A stretch of DNA of 28,302 nucleotides from Ruminococcaceae bacterium UBA6434. Lineage in GTDB: Bacteria > Bacillota > Clostridia > Oscillospirales > Acutalibacteraceae. The notes beneath the pieces are model-generated. The model had not been told where the DNA came from. It worked only from the letters and a program-made list of their open reading frames with translations, and did no database searches. Shown here in pieces: positions 16,562 through 23,259 of this stretch. The translations under genes were made by a program, and so were the position numbers. The stretch covers positions 38,509 through 66,810 of the forward strand of contig DJOQ01000039.1 of NCBI GenBank assembly GCA_002437245.1, read 5' to 3'. Every line of letters starts with the position of its first letter. Positions within the stretch are counted from its first letter, which is position 1.

Positions 16562-16908
16562 TTTGACTCACCTCCGCAAAGCCCGTTTTCATACAGCATA
16601 CCGCACGAGGAAAACATAGGATGACTCGTTGACAGCAAAACCATACCGAGGCTTTTTGCAAGCTCCGTCATATCGCGGTCGGGGCGCTTGCCTCGCACAA
16701 AAACCACGCATTTCATATCCATCATCTCGGCGGTTCTTATCACCTGCGGATTTACAAGCCCCGTCAGCAGAACCGCCTGATGTTTGACAAACGCCAAAAC
16801 GTCGCTCATCATATCGCTGCCGCACGCCTCGCTTACCTCTCTGTCAAGGCAGTCGCCGCCGCAAATAACCTCGGCGGAAAGTATGTTTTGTATTTCTCTG
16901 ACAGTCAT
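16558..16908 (-). CDS. DRTGG-domain protein (first copy)
   Basis: This is a 116-residue stand-alone DRTGG protein. The core reads DMMSDVLAFVKHQ (about 32-44), LTGLVNPQVIRTAEMMDMK and LLSTSHPMFSSCG, a pattern I know from clostridial operons with HATPase and hydrogenase-like genes. GGAGGT lies 7 bases before the ATG. It is the promoter-proximal gene of the five-gene operon. Its biochemical activity is unknown. Confidence 0.87.
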
Positions 16909-16939
16909 ATATAAGACCTCCGAAAGAGTTGTGTTTACA

Positions 16940-16968
16940 ATTATACATAAAAAATATCATATTTTCAA
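16940..16968 (-). promoter_or_regulatory. Promoter of the hydrogenase-like/DRTGG operon
   Basis: On the minus strand, TTGAAA (16968-16963), 17 bases and TATAAT (16945-16940) lie about 32 bases before the first start codon. The gap is very AT-rich and shows no clear operator. Confidence 0.78.
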
Positions 16969-16990
16969 GGAATAAAAAGTAATTTTGCAT

Positions 16991-17032
16991 AAAAACGGCG
17001 GACTGCCAAGTGAAATCACTTCACAGTCCGCC
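16991..17032 (-). terminator. Terminator of nagA
   Basis: GGCGGACTG (16997-17005) pairs with CAGTCCGCC (17024-17032), and an inner AAGTGA/TCACTT helix extends the stem. On the minus strand GTTTTTATG follows, so it terminates the yfcE-like/nagA transcript. Confidence 0.88.
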
Positions 17033-17058
17033 AAGCACAGATAATATTATTTATATAA

Positions 17059-18219
17059 TTAAGACTTTACGACGTTTCCGCCAACCATAACAAATGAAAC
17101 ATTTATGTCATCGTCAAACATAATAAGGTCGGCATCAAAGCCCCTTGCGATTTTGCCCTTTACAGCGTCAATCCCTATGATTGAGGCAGGGGTGAGCGAA
17201 GCCATTTTTACCGCGTCACAGAGCGGAACACCGACTTTTTTATACATATTTCTCACAAGCCTGTCGGTTGTGGCGACGCTGCCTGCTATGCAAGAGCGGT
17301 CGGCAAGCTTCATAACGCCGTCTTCGTAAATCGCCGGAACGCCGTTTTTCTGCATAACAAGCGTTCCCTCTTTTGTGTCCGTCGCCGAATACTCAAGCCC
17401 GTCGGTGATAAGATACATTTTATCGGCGCCCTTGCATTTGTAAATCAGTTTTAAAACGCCCAGGGGCAGATGGCACAAATCGGCTATTACCTGAACCGTC
17501 AATTCATCGTGAGTAAGCGCCGCCTCAACCGTGCCCGCGTGCCTGAAAATTCCGCGTTTATAGCACGACGTACAGGCGTTGTACAGGTGCGTCACATCGG
17601 AATATCCGTGTTTTACAGCCTCTTCCGCCGTATCGTAATCCCCCGAAGAATGAGCTATCGAGGCTACTATGCCTCTCTTTTTAAGCTCTTCACCGAGCTT
17701 CATTCCGCCGTCGGTTTCGGGAGCCGCCCCCATTATTTTGAGCCCGTCCCACAAATCGAGCAGACTCTCGTATTCATTTTGCGACGGCACCAATATGTTT
17801 TCGGGGCTTTGCGCTCCGCACATTTTCGGCGACAGGAACGGCCCCTCAAGATGTGCGCCGAGAATATTTGACGTTTTACAAATTCGCTTTGCCTCTTTGA
17901 TATTTAAAAGCGCGGTTTTAAGTTGGGCGATAGGCGCGGCAAGCGTTGTCGGCAATATGGACGTGGTGCCGTAATTCATATGAGCCGTTGCCATTTTTAC
18001 AATATCCTCGGGCGTGCCCATGGCGGAATAACCGCCGCCGCCGTGAACATGCAAATCTATAAATCCGGGGGAGAGATATTTGCCCTTTCCGTCGATTATC
18101 TCTTCGTTTTCGGTTTCGCAGGCTGTTTTACCGACTTCGGCTATCTTGCCGTCGGCTATTCTGACAAAACCGTCCGTTATTTCTTTTTCACCGATTATTT
18201 TTACGTTCTTTATCAGCAA
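17059..18219 (-). CDS. nagA: N-acetylglucosamine-6-phosphate deacetylase
   Basis: NagA removes acetate from GlcNAc-6-P in amino-sugar breakdown and cell-wall recycling. I prefer the TTG at 18219 (386 residues, beginning LLIKNVKII), which has AAAGGA 9 bases upstream; a GTG at 18252 would overlap the preceding gene and lacks such a site. Amidohydrolase motifs are DLHVHGGGG (H57, H59), the metal Glu in HLEGPFLS (E125), IAHSSGDY (H190), THLYNACTS (H211), and the catalytic Asp in ITDGLEYS (D273). LTPASIIGI lies near the C terminus. The usual partner nagB is not nearby. A NahK-like kinase for N-acetylhexosamines is encoded at the window end. Confidence 0.94.
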   Translation of the reverse strand: MLIKNVKIIGEKEITDGFVRIADGKIAEVGKTACETENEEIIDGKGKYLSPGFIDLHVHGGGGYSAMGTPEDIVKMATAHMNYGTTSILPTTLAAPIAQLKTALLNIKEAKRICKTSNILGAHLEGPFLSPKMCGAQSPENILVPSQNEYESLLDLWDGLKIMGAAPETDGGMKLGEELKKRGIVASIAHSSGDYDTAEEAVKHGYSDVTHLYNACTSCYKRGIFRHAGTVEAALTHDELTVQVIADLCHLPLGVLKLIYKCKGADKMYLITDGLEYSATDTKEGTLVMQKNGVPAIYEDGVMKLADRSCIAGSVATTDRLVRNMYKKVGVPLCDAVKMASLTPASIIGIDAVKGKIARGFDADLIMFDDDINVSFVMVGGNVVKS

Positions 18220-18241
18220 TTCAAACTGTCCTTTCCGCCTT

Positions 18242-18718
18242 TTAAAGTTCACGGGATAAATCCGCGGTATAGCAAAGTATTCCGTTATCCGTTATATCGA
18301 CTATGCCGTAAGAGCCGTCGCGTATGCTGCCGGGGCACATCACATACATATTGTCAATATACTCCGATTTCGGGATATGGGTGTGGCCGTATAAAACTAT
18401 GTCGGCGCATTTTTCTTTTGCGGCGAGCAAAAGCTCCTCGGTGCCGTGCTTTACCCCTCTTGTGTGCCCGTGGAGAATAAACACGGTTTTTCCGCCGCAA
18501 ACAAACGTCTCTTCGCTCGGCAGGCTCGAATAAACATCGCAGTTTCCCCTAACCGAATGCACCTCTTTAAAGGATATCAAATCCTGCATTTCTTCGCATC
18601 GAAAATCCTCTTCGCCGTCGCCGAGGAATACGATAACATCGGCGTCTCTGTGCAGCTTTACCGCCATCATAAGCGAGATTTTGTCACGGTGCGAATCCGA
18701 AAGCACAAGTATTCTCAT
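18242..18718 (-). CDS. YfcE/MJ0936-type metallophosphoesterase
   Basis: The protein has 158 residues, a compact calcineurin-like phosphodiesterase. Metal motifs in order are LSDSHRD (6-12), FLGDGEED (31-38), RGNCD (57-61), LHGH (82-85) and YGHTHIP (109-115). Relatives hydrolyse phosphodiesters such as bis-pNPP in vitro, and the cellular substrate is generally unknown. It is the first gene of a two-gene unit with nagA, its stop lying just before the nagA ribosome-binding site. It is transcribed divergently from the three small-protein genes. Confidence 0.92.
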   Translation of the reverse strand: MRILVLSDSHRDKISLMMAVKLHRDADVIVFLGDGEEDFRCEEMQDLISFKEVHSVRGNCDVYSSLPSEETFVCGGKTVFILHGHTRGVKHGTEELLLAAKEKCADIVLYGHTHIPKSEYIDNMYVMCPGSIRDGSYGIVDITDNGILCYTADLSREL

Positions 18719-18777
18719 TCATAAAACCCCCGTGAAATTCATACTATACATTATACCAAAATACGGAGGTAAAATCA

Positions 18778-18990
18778 ATGCAGAACGACAACATCGACGA
18801 GATAATAGACGGTATTAAAAACCAAAAATCAAAAAAGGGCGCAGAAAAATTTTTAAAGAACAAGCTGTCGCCCGAGCAGTCGAAAAAGCTCAGCGACGTT
18901 TTGAGCGATGAAAACGCCTTAAAAAATCTGCTGTCAAGCGACAGAGCCAAGGAACTGTTTAAAAAGCTCGGCGGCAAAGACGCGGAATAA
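18778..18990 (+). CDS. Small hypothetical protein 1 (70 aa)
   Basis: Not recognised. It is a 70-residue, very charged (Lys/Asp/Glu), predicted all-helical cytosolic protein without Cys, starting MQNDNIDEIIDGI and ending KKLGGKDAE. An ideal site, CGGAGG, lies 8 bases before the ATG. It begins a tight three-gene cluster (23 bp to the next gene). The phrase LSPEQSKKLSDVLSDENALKNLL resembles, in layout, the start of the next protein (SSISPEDMERLKNVASSLM), hinting at a shared helical module; this is a visual impression only. Codon use matches the neighbours. Confidence 0.75.
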   Translation: MQNDNIDEIIDGIKNQKSKKGAEKFLKNKLSPEQSKKLSDVLSDENALKNLLSSDRAKELFKKLGGKDAE

Positions 18991-19013
18991 AACACACCGA
19001 AAGGACAATTCTT

Positions 19014-19376
19014 ATGGATAATATAAGCGACCTGCTGTCCTCGATAAGCCCTGAGGATATGGAGAGACTTAAAAATGTCGCGTCAAGCCTTATGTCACAG
19101 AGCGGCTCCGAGCCGTCATCCGCTCCGAAAGAGCAGGGCAGCGGCGGCAGCCGAAATGCACCTAATACCGATATGTCGTCACTTTTCGGCGACGATATGA
19201 CTAAAACTCTGATGACCGTAGCCTCACAGATGAATAAAGAAGACGACAATACAAGGTTTATCTCCGCTCTTCGCCCTCTGCTGAGCGAAGACAGGCGCAA
19301 AAAGGCGGATGAAGCCATGAAATTTTTAAAGCTGATGGAGATGCTTCCGCTGCTGAAGGGGTTTTTTAACATATGA
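19014..19376 (+). CDS. Small hypothetical protein 2 (120 aa)
   Basis: Not recognised. It has two helical parts (about 1-28 and 55-118) joined by a Ser/Gly/Pro-rich linker (30-52). The second part, with ALRPLLSEDRRKKADEAMK and then LMEMLPLLKG, is amphipathic and looks like a protein-interaction helix bundle. AAAGGA precedes the ATG. The gene overlaps the next by 4 bp (ATGA), which argues for coordinated production of the two products. There is no signal peptide or membrane span. Confidence 0.75.
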   Translation: MDNISDLLSSISPEDMERLKNVASSLMSQSGSEPSSAPKEQGSGGSRNAPNTDMSSLFGDDMTKTLMTVASQMNKEDDNTRFISALRPLLSEDRRKKADEAMKFLKLMEMLPLLKGFFNI

Positions 19377-19798
19377 AAGATTACAGCTATTCCGAGCTTA
19401 AAGAAATGCAGGAGCGAGCCATGGAGCGAGTACGCGCCATGCAGCAGCGCGCAAGCGAGACCGTCTCAAGAGAAAACTCGGTGCAGGAAGAGACTTCAAA
19501 GCCCACTACCGTGCCGGAACAAAACACATATACAAAGCCGCACCATATAAAAATGCCGGCAAATATGCCCCCGCGCGACGGCTTTCGGTACGAGAGCACC
19601 GAAGAAAACCGCAGTACCGAAAGAACCCCCGACAGCCGCACTCAAAATCCGTTTTCCGCCGCGGCAAACGAAAACAATATTATAGAAAGTCTTTTAAACG
19701 AACCCGACAGAGCTATGCTGCTGCCGCTTTTGCTGCTTTTAAAGTCGGAGGGCTCAAATGAAGCGCTGCTTATGTCGCTTCTCTACATAATGTCATAA
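19373..19798 (+). CDS. Small hypothetical protein 3 (141 aa)
   Basis: Not recognised. Residues 1-35 form a charged helix with coiled-coil character (MKDYSYSELKEMQERAMERV). Residues 36-105 are a low-complexity Thr/Pro/Glu/Asn linker. The last 35 residues are a Leu/Met-rich helical cap (LLPLLLLLKSEG then LLMSLLYIMS) that could insert in a membrane or pack on protein 2, which also ends in Leu-rich helices. It is the last gene of the cluster. The three may form one complex (inference from overlap and composition). Confidence 0.75.
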   Translation: MKDYSYSELKEMQERAMERVRAMQQRASETVSRENSVQEETSKPTTVPEQNTYTKPHHIKMPANMPPRDGFRYESTEENRSTERTPDSRTQNPFSAAANENNIIESLLNEPDRAMLLPLLLLLKSEGSNEALLMSLLYIMS

Positions 19799-19804
19799 AA
19801 CAAA

Positions 19805-19840
19805 AAATGAGGGCTGTAAAAACTTTCGCTTTTACAGCCC
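19805..19840. terminator. Bidirectional terminator between small-protein cluster and cysK
   Basis: GGGCTGTAAAA (19811-19821) and TTTTACAGCCC (19830-19840) form an 11-bp stem with an 8-base loop. On the minus strand TCATTTTTTG follows, a good U-tract for the metY-cysK transcript. On the plus strand the tract is weak. Confidence 0.87.
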
Positions 19841-19864
19841 GTTAAATTTAGTGTATTCGGTTAA

Positions 19865-20800
19865 TCAGTCCTCTTTGAAGAGCTGAGTGGAAAGATAACG
19901 CTCGCCGGTATCCGGTAAAATCGCAACTATGGTCTTGCCCTTGTTTTCGGGACGGCGTGCGAGATCTGTGGCAGCCTTAACAGCAGCACCCGAAGAAATA
20001 CCTACGAGAACTCCGTCGGATTTTGTAATTGCACGACTGTAAGCGAATGCATCGTCATTTTCTACCGTGATAACCTCGTCATAAATTTTGGTGTCAAGCG
20101 TATCCGGTACGAAGCCGGCGCCGATACCCTGAATCTTATGCGGACCCGATTTGCCCTCGGAAAGTACGGGAGAGGTTGCAGGCTCAACCGCAACTACCTT
20201 AATATCGGGATTTTTGCTCTTTAAGAATTTGCCTGTGCCCGAAAGTGTTCCGCCCGTGCCTACGCCGGCAACAAGAATATCAACCTTACCGTCGGTATCG
20301 TTCCAGATTTCGGGACCGGTGGTCTCAAAATGCGCTTGGGGATTTGCGGGATTTACAAACTGACCGGGAATAAAGCTGTTGGGAGTCTGCTCATGAAGTT
20401 CTTTGGCTTTTTCAATTGCGCCTTTCATACCCTTTGCACCGTCGGTAAGGACGAGCTTGGCACCGTAAGCCTTCATCAGAAGTCTGCGCTCAACGCTCAT
20501 GGTTTCGGGCATTGTGATGATTATCTTATAACCTCTTGCCGCCGCAACGGAGCTGAGACCTATTCCGGTGTTGCCGCTTGTGGGTTCGATAATGGTTGTG
20601 TCTTTATTTATAAGTCCTTTAGCTTCTGCGTCATCGAGAATTTTCTTTGCTATTCTGTCTTTAACGCTTCCTGCGGGGTTAAAGTATTCAAGCTTTGCAA
20701 GTATTTTTGCTTCAAGGTTATTTTCTTTTTCGTAATTTGTGAGTTCCAAAAGCGGTGTGTTACCTATAAGATCGGTGAGGCTTTTATATATTTTTGACAT
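19865..20800 (-). CDS. cysK: O-acetylserine sulfhydrylase (cysteine synthase)
   Basis: CysK makes cysteine from O-acetylserine and sulfide with PLP. The 311-residue protein has the PLP lysine in GSVKDRIA (K47), the substrate loop EPTSGNTGIG (72-81), the phosphate-binding GTGGTLSGTGK near residue 180, and ISSGAA near 270. AAGGAGA precedes the ATG. It lies 32 bp after metY, so the two sulfide-fixing enzymes are made from one transcript and would both be affected by the leader at 22125-22300. CysM-type paralogues are close in sequence, but PTSGNTG and the length favour CysK. Confidence 0.96.
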   Translation of the reverse strand: MSKIYKSLTDLIGNTPLLELTNYEKENNLEAKILAKLEYFNPAGSVKDRIAKKILDDAEAKGLINKDTTIIEPTSGNTGIGLSSVAAARGYKIIITMPETMSVERRLLMKAYGAKLVLTDGAKGMKGAIEKAKELHEQTPNSFIPGQFVNPANPQAHFETTGPEIWNDTDGKVDILVAGVGTGGTLSGTGKFLKSKNPDIKVVAVEPATSPVLSEGKSGPHKIQGIGAGFVPDTLDTKIYDEVITVENDDAFAYSRAITKSDGVLVGISSGAAVKAATDLARRPENKGKTIVAILPDTGERYLSTQLFKED

Positions 20801-20832
20801 AATGATTATCTCCTTAATATTTTGTAATAAAA

Positions 20833-22122
20833 TTATTTAACGGCTTTGAACGCTTCGTCAAGGTCGGCTATGATATCGTCTATGTGCTCTGTGCCTATTG
20901 AGAGGCGGATGGTATTGGGGCGGATACCCTGCTCCAGCTTTTCTTCATCGCTGAGCTGCGAATGAGTGGTTGAAGCCGGATGAATGACAAGCGATTTAAC
21001 ATCGGCAACATTTGCAAGAAGAGAGAATATCTCAAGATGATCTATGAACTTCTTTGCGGTTTTATCGTCGCCCTTTATCTCAAATGTGAATATTGAGCCG
21101 CCGCCGTTCGGGAAATATTTGTCGTAAAGGCGTTTCTGCTCGCCGCTCGCGAGCGACGGATGATTTACCTTTTCGACCTGCGGATGATTATTGAGGTATT
21201 CTACTACCTTGAGTGCATTTTCGGTATGGCGCTCAACGCGAAGAGAGAGCGTCTCAAGGCCCTGCAGGAAGAGGAATGCGTGGAACGGAGAAATTGTAGC
21301 GCCCGTATCGCGGAGAAGTATTGCGCGAACCTTGGTGACAAAAGCCGCAGCTCCGACATCTTTTGCAAAGCTTACGCCGTGGTAGCTGGGATTCGGCTCG
21401 ACGAGTGACGGGAATTTGCCGCTGCCGATCCAATCAAATTTACCGCTGTCAACAATTACGCCGCCTATTGCGGTGCCGTGACCGCCTATAAACTTGGTAG
21501 CCGAATGAACGACTATATCCGCGCCGTACTCTATGGGTCTTACAAGATAAGGTGTTGCGAATGTATTGTCAACAACAAGCGGAATCTTGTGCTTATGTGC
21601 AACCTTTGCTATTTCCTCTATATCGGCAACATTTGAATTGGGATTGCCGAGAGTCTCTATATAGAGAAGCTTTGTATTATCCTGAATGGCATTTTCAAAA
21701 TTGCTTATATCGTCGGGGTCTACAAAGGTGGTGGTGATACCGTAATCGGGAAGCGTATGCTCAAGAAGATTATATGTGCCGCCGTAGATTGTGTTTGAAG
21801 CGACAACGTGATCGCCTGCGACCGCAAGAGAGCGGATGGTGTAATCAATAGCCGCAGCGCCCGACGCCGTGGCAAGTGCCGCAACGCCGCCCTCAAGAGC
21901 TGCTATTCTCTTTTCAAATACGTCCTGAGTGGAGTTTGTAAGTCTGCCGTAAATATTGCCTGCGTCTTTAAGAGCGAAACGAGCTTCGGCTTCGTCGGAA
22001 TTCTTAAAAACATAAGATGTTGTCTGATATATCGGAACCGCTCTTGCGCCCGATGCAATATCCGCTTCTTCCTGACCTACGTGGAGCTGTAAAGTTTCGA
22101 ATTTATAATTTTTGTTACTCAT
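20833..22122 (-). CDS. metY: O-acetylhomoserine sulfhydrylase MetY
   Basis: MetY forms homocysteine from O-acetylhomoserine and sulfide (or methionine with methanethiol). The ATG at 22122 gives 429 residues beginning MSNKNYKFETLQLHVGQ. GAGG at 22134-22131 lies 8 bases upstream, so I reject a TTG at 22140. Cys/Met PLP-family motifs are YGRLTNST (58-65), the stacking Tyr in NTIYGGTYNLL (Y113), VVDNTFATP (183-191) and the PLP lysine in HSATKFIGGHG (K210), followed by the 50-residue insertion with NPSYHGV that marks MetY from MetB/MetC. Its ribosome-binding site is complementary to the end of an upstream cysteine-containing leader peptide gene. Confidence 0.95.
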   Translation of the reverse strand: MSNKNYKFETLQLHVGQEEADIASGARAVPIYQTTSYVFKNSDEAEARFALKDAGNIYGRLTNSTQDVFEKRIAALEGGVAALATASGAAAIDYTIRSLAVAGDHVVASNTIYGGTYNLLEHTLPDYGITTTFVDPDDISNFENAIQDNTKLLYIETLGNPNSNVADIEEIAKVAHKHKIPLVVDNTFATPYLVRPIEYGADIVVHSATKFIGGHGTAIGGVIVDSGKFDWIGSGKFPSLVEPNPSYHGVSFAKDVGAAAFVTKVRAILLRDTGATISPFHAFLFLQGLETLSLRVERHTENALKVVEYLNNHPQVEKVNHPSLASGEQKRLYDKYFPNGGGSIFTFEIKGDDKTAKKFIDHLEIFSLLANVADVKSLVIHPASTTHSQLSDEEKLEQGIRPNTIRLSIGTEHIDDIIADLDEAFKAVK

Positions 22123-22124
22123 TT

Positions 22125-22193
22125 TATGTACCTCTTTCAATAATTCTTAAATAGTATAGTGTTTTGTTAAATTTAAGGGTCAACAGGTACACA
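22125..22193 (-). promoter_or_regulatory. Predicted SD-sequestering helix of metY
   Basis: On the minus strand, TGTGTACCT (22193-22185, inside the last codons of the leader peptide) can pair with AGGTACATA (22133-22125, containing most of the metY Shine-Dalgarno) in 9 consecutive pairs, one of them G-U, across a 51-base loop. Ribosomes on the last Cys codons would prevent it. Pairing is seen in sequence; regulation is inference. Confidence 0.55.
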
Positions 22194-22248
22194 TTCGGCT
22201 GTTTCTCCAGTTACATTGTCTTGATTTTATTTTGTTAAGATCAGCCAT
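22180..22248 (-). CDS. 22-residue cysteine-rich leader peptide of metY-cysK
   Basis: This is a short frame in the metY leader: ATG at 22248, stop TGA at 22182-22180. It is preceded by a perfect AGGAGG (22262-22257) with an 8-base spacer, the best ribosome-binding site in the area. The peptide starts MADLNKIKSRQ, has Cys at 12, 20 and 22, a Trp at 14, and ends R-M-C-T-C. Three Cys in 22 residues is high, and two fall in the last three codons. It lies between a strong promoter and two sulfide-assimilation genes. The likely role is a sensor of Cys-tRNA charging, in the manner of amino-acid attenuator leaders. I do not know a named family for it. A free-standing small protein is the alternative. 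Confidence 0.7.
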   Translation of the reverse strand: MADLNKIKSRQCNWRNSRMCTC

Positions 22249-22275
22249 TAAAACAGCCTCCTTTTTGAATGTCTT

Positions 22276-22300
22276 ATTTCCTATCGGATTAGTATGGTAT
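22276..22300 (-). promoter_or_regulatory. Candidate operator over the metY transcription start
   Basis: On the minus strand ATACCATACTAATCC is followed by GATAGGAAAT, directly downstream of the -10 box. It contains loosely dyadic CCATA and ATAGG half-sites. The form and location recall Rrf2-family (CymR-type) cysteine repressor sites in Firmicutes; I cannot match it to a matrix here. Confidence 0.35.
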
Positions 22301-22301
22301 C

Positions 22302-22330
22302 AATATATCACACTTTCCTAAGGTTGTCAA
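22302..22330 (-). promoter_or_regulatory. metY-cysK promoter
   Basis: On the minus strand, TTGACA (22330-22325), 17 bases and TATATT (22307-22302) predict a start near 22295, giving a leader of about 170 bases before metY. The 22123-22462 gap holds this leader and the divergent amidase promoter. Confidence 0.8.
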
Positions 22331-22368
22331 CAAAAATCTTAAAAATTTTTTAAAAAACATAGAATTCA

Positions 22369-22398
22369 TTGACTTTAAGCGAAATACGGAAATATAAT
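22369..22398 (+). promoter_or_regulatory. Promoter of the amidase gene
   Basis: TTGACT (22369-22374), 18 bases and TATAAT (22393-22398) lie about 65 bases before the amidase start. It is divergent from the metY promoter, with roughly 40 bp between the two -35 boxes. Confidence 0.7.
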
Positions 22399-22462
22399 CG
22401 GAAGTGAAAATCCGTACCGACTTTTGCGGTACTGCCATTACAGCTTTTCGGAAGGTGATAAT

Positions 22463-23152
22463 TTGTCAAAGCACAGACGGCGTAAAACGGCGCACAAAGG
22501 AAAAAGCTTCGGTAAAATTCCGTTTTTTGTACTCATACTTTCGTTTGCGATATTTACGGCGCTGCTTGTCACCGCCGCGGTACATATACCGCAAAAAAGC
22601 GGCAACACGGTCTGCATAGACGCAGGCCACGGCGGATATGACGTAGGCGCGACGAACGGCGAAAGATACGAAAAAGACGATAATCTGCGCCTTGCAATGG
22701 CTGTGGAAACCGAACTAAAAGCCCGCGGAATAAACACAATAATGACAAGAAACGACGACACATATGTATCGCTTGAGGAGCGCTGTAAAAAAGCCAATAA
22801 AAAGAAAGCCGACCTTTTTATATCCCTGCACCGCAACAGCGCCGAAAGCGGCTGCGGCTTTGAAGTGTGGATACTTAAAAGCGCACCGCAAACCGATTCG
22901 CTGCTCGCCGAAAACGTAATGAAGTCTCTCGACGAAGTCGGAATATCCAAAAACAGAGGCGTAAAAAGCGGAATAGCAGGCAAGGGAAACAACTATTATG
23001 TAAATAAGAACACCGATATGCCGAGCTGTCTTGCGGAGATGGGATTTATCACCGACGACGGCGACAACGCGCTTTTTGACAAAAACCTGCAAAGCTATGC
23101 GTCAGCAATAGCCGACGCTGCCGAAGCCACACTCGACGAAATAAAAAATTAA
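22463..23152 (+). CDS. N-acetylmuramoyl-L-alanine amidase (Amidase_3, CwlD-like)
   Basis: This is a zinc amidase that cuts the bond between MurNAc and the stem peptide. I place the start at TTG 22463, with GAAGGTG 5 bases upstream, giving 229 residues. There is a Lys/Arg-rich N terminus and one membrane helix (about 19-41), then the catalytic domain: DAGHGGYDVGA (H56), the zinc Glu in YEKDDN (E70), SLHRNSAE (H123) and the catalytic Glu in CLAEMGFITD (E192). The short, anchored, single-domain form resembles CwlD of spore formers, which makes muramic-delta-lactam, but no other sporulation gene is nearby, so vegetative wall remodelling is equally possible. Confidence 0.9.
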   Translation: MSKHRRRKTAHKGKSFGKIPFFVLILSFAIFTALLVTAAVHIPQKSGNTVCIDAGHGGYDVGATNGERYEKDDNLRLAMAVETELKARGINTIMTRNDDTYVSLEERCKKANKKKADLFISLHRNSAESGCGFEVWILKSAPQTDSLLAENVMKSLDEVGISKNRGVKSGIAGKGNNYYVNKNTDMPSCLAEMGFITDDGDNALFDKNLQSYASAIADAAEATLDEIKN

Positions 23153-23259
23153 TATGCGCGCCGTTTTTTCGGTCGGCAGGATAAATAATAATGGTGGAAA
23201 TTATTATATATATATGATAAAATAAATTGTTATTTAATAATATTAACGGAGAAAGCAAT

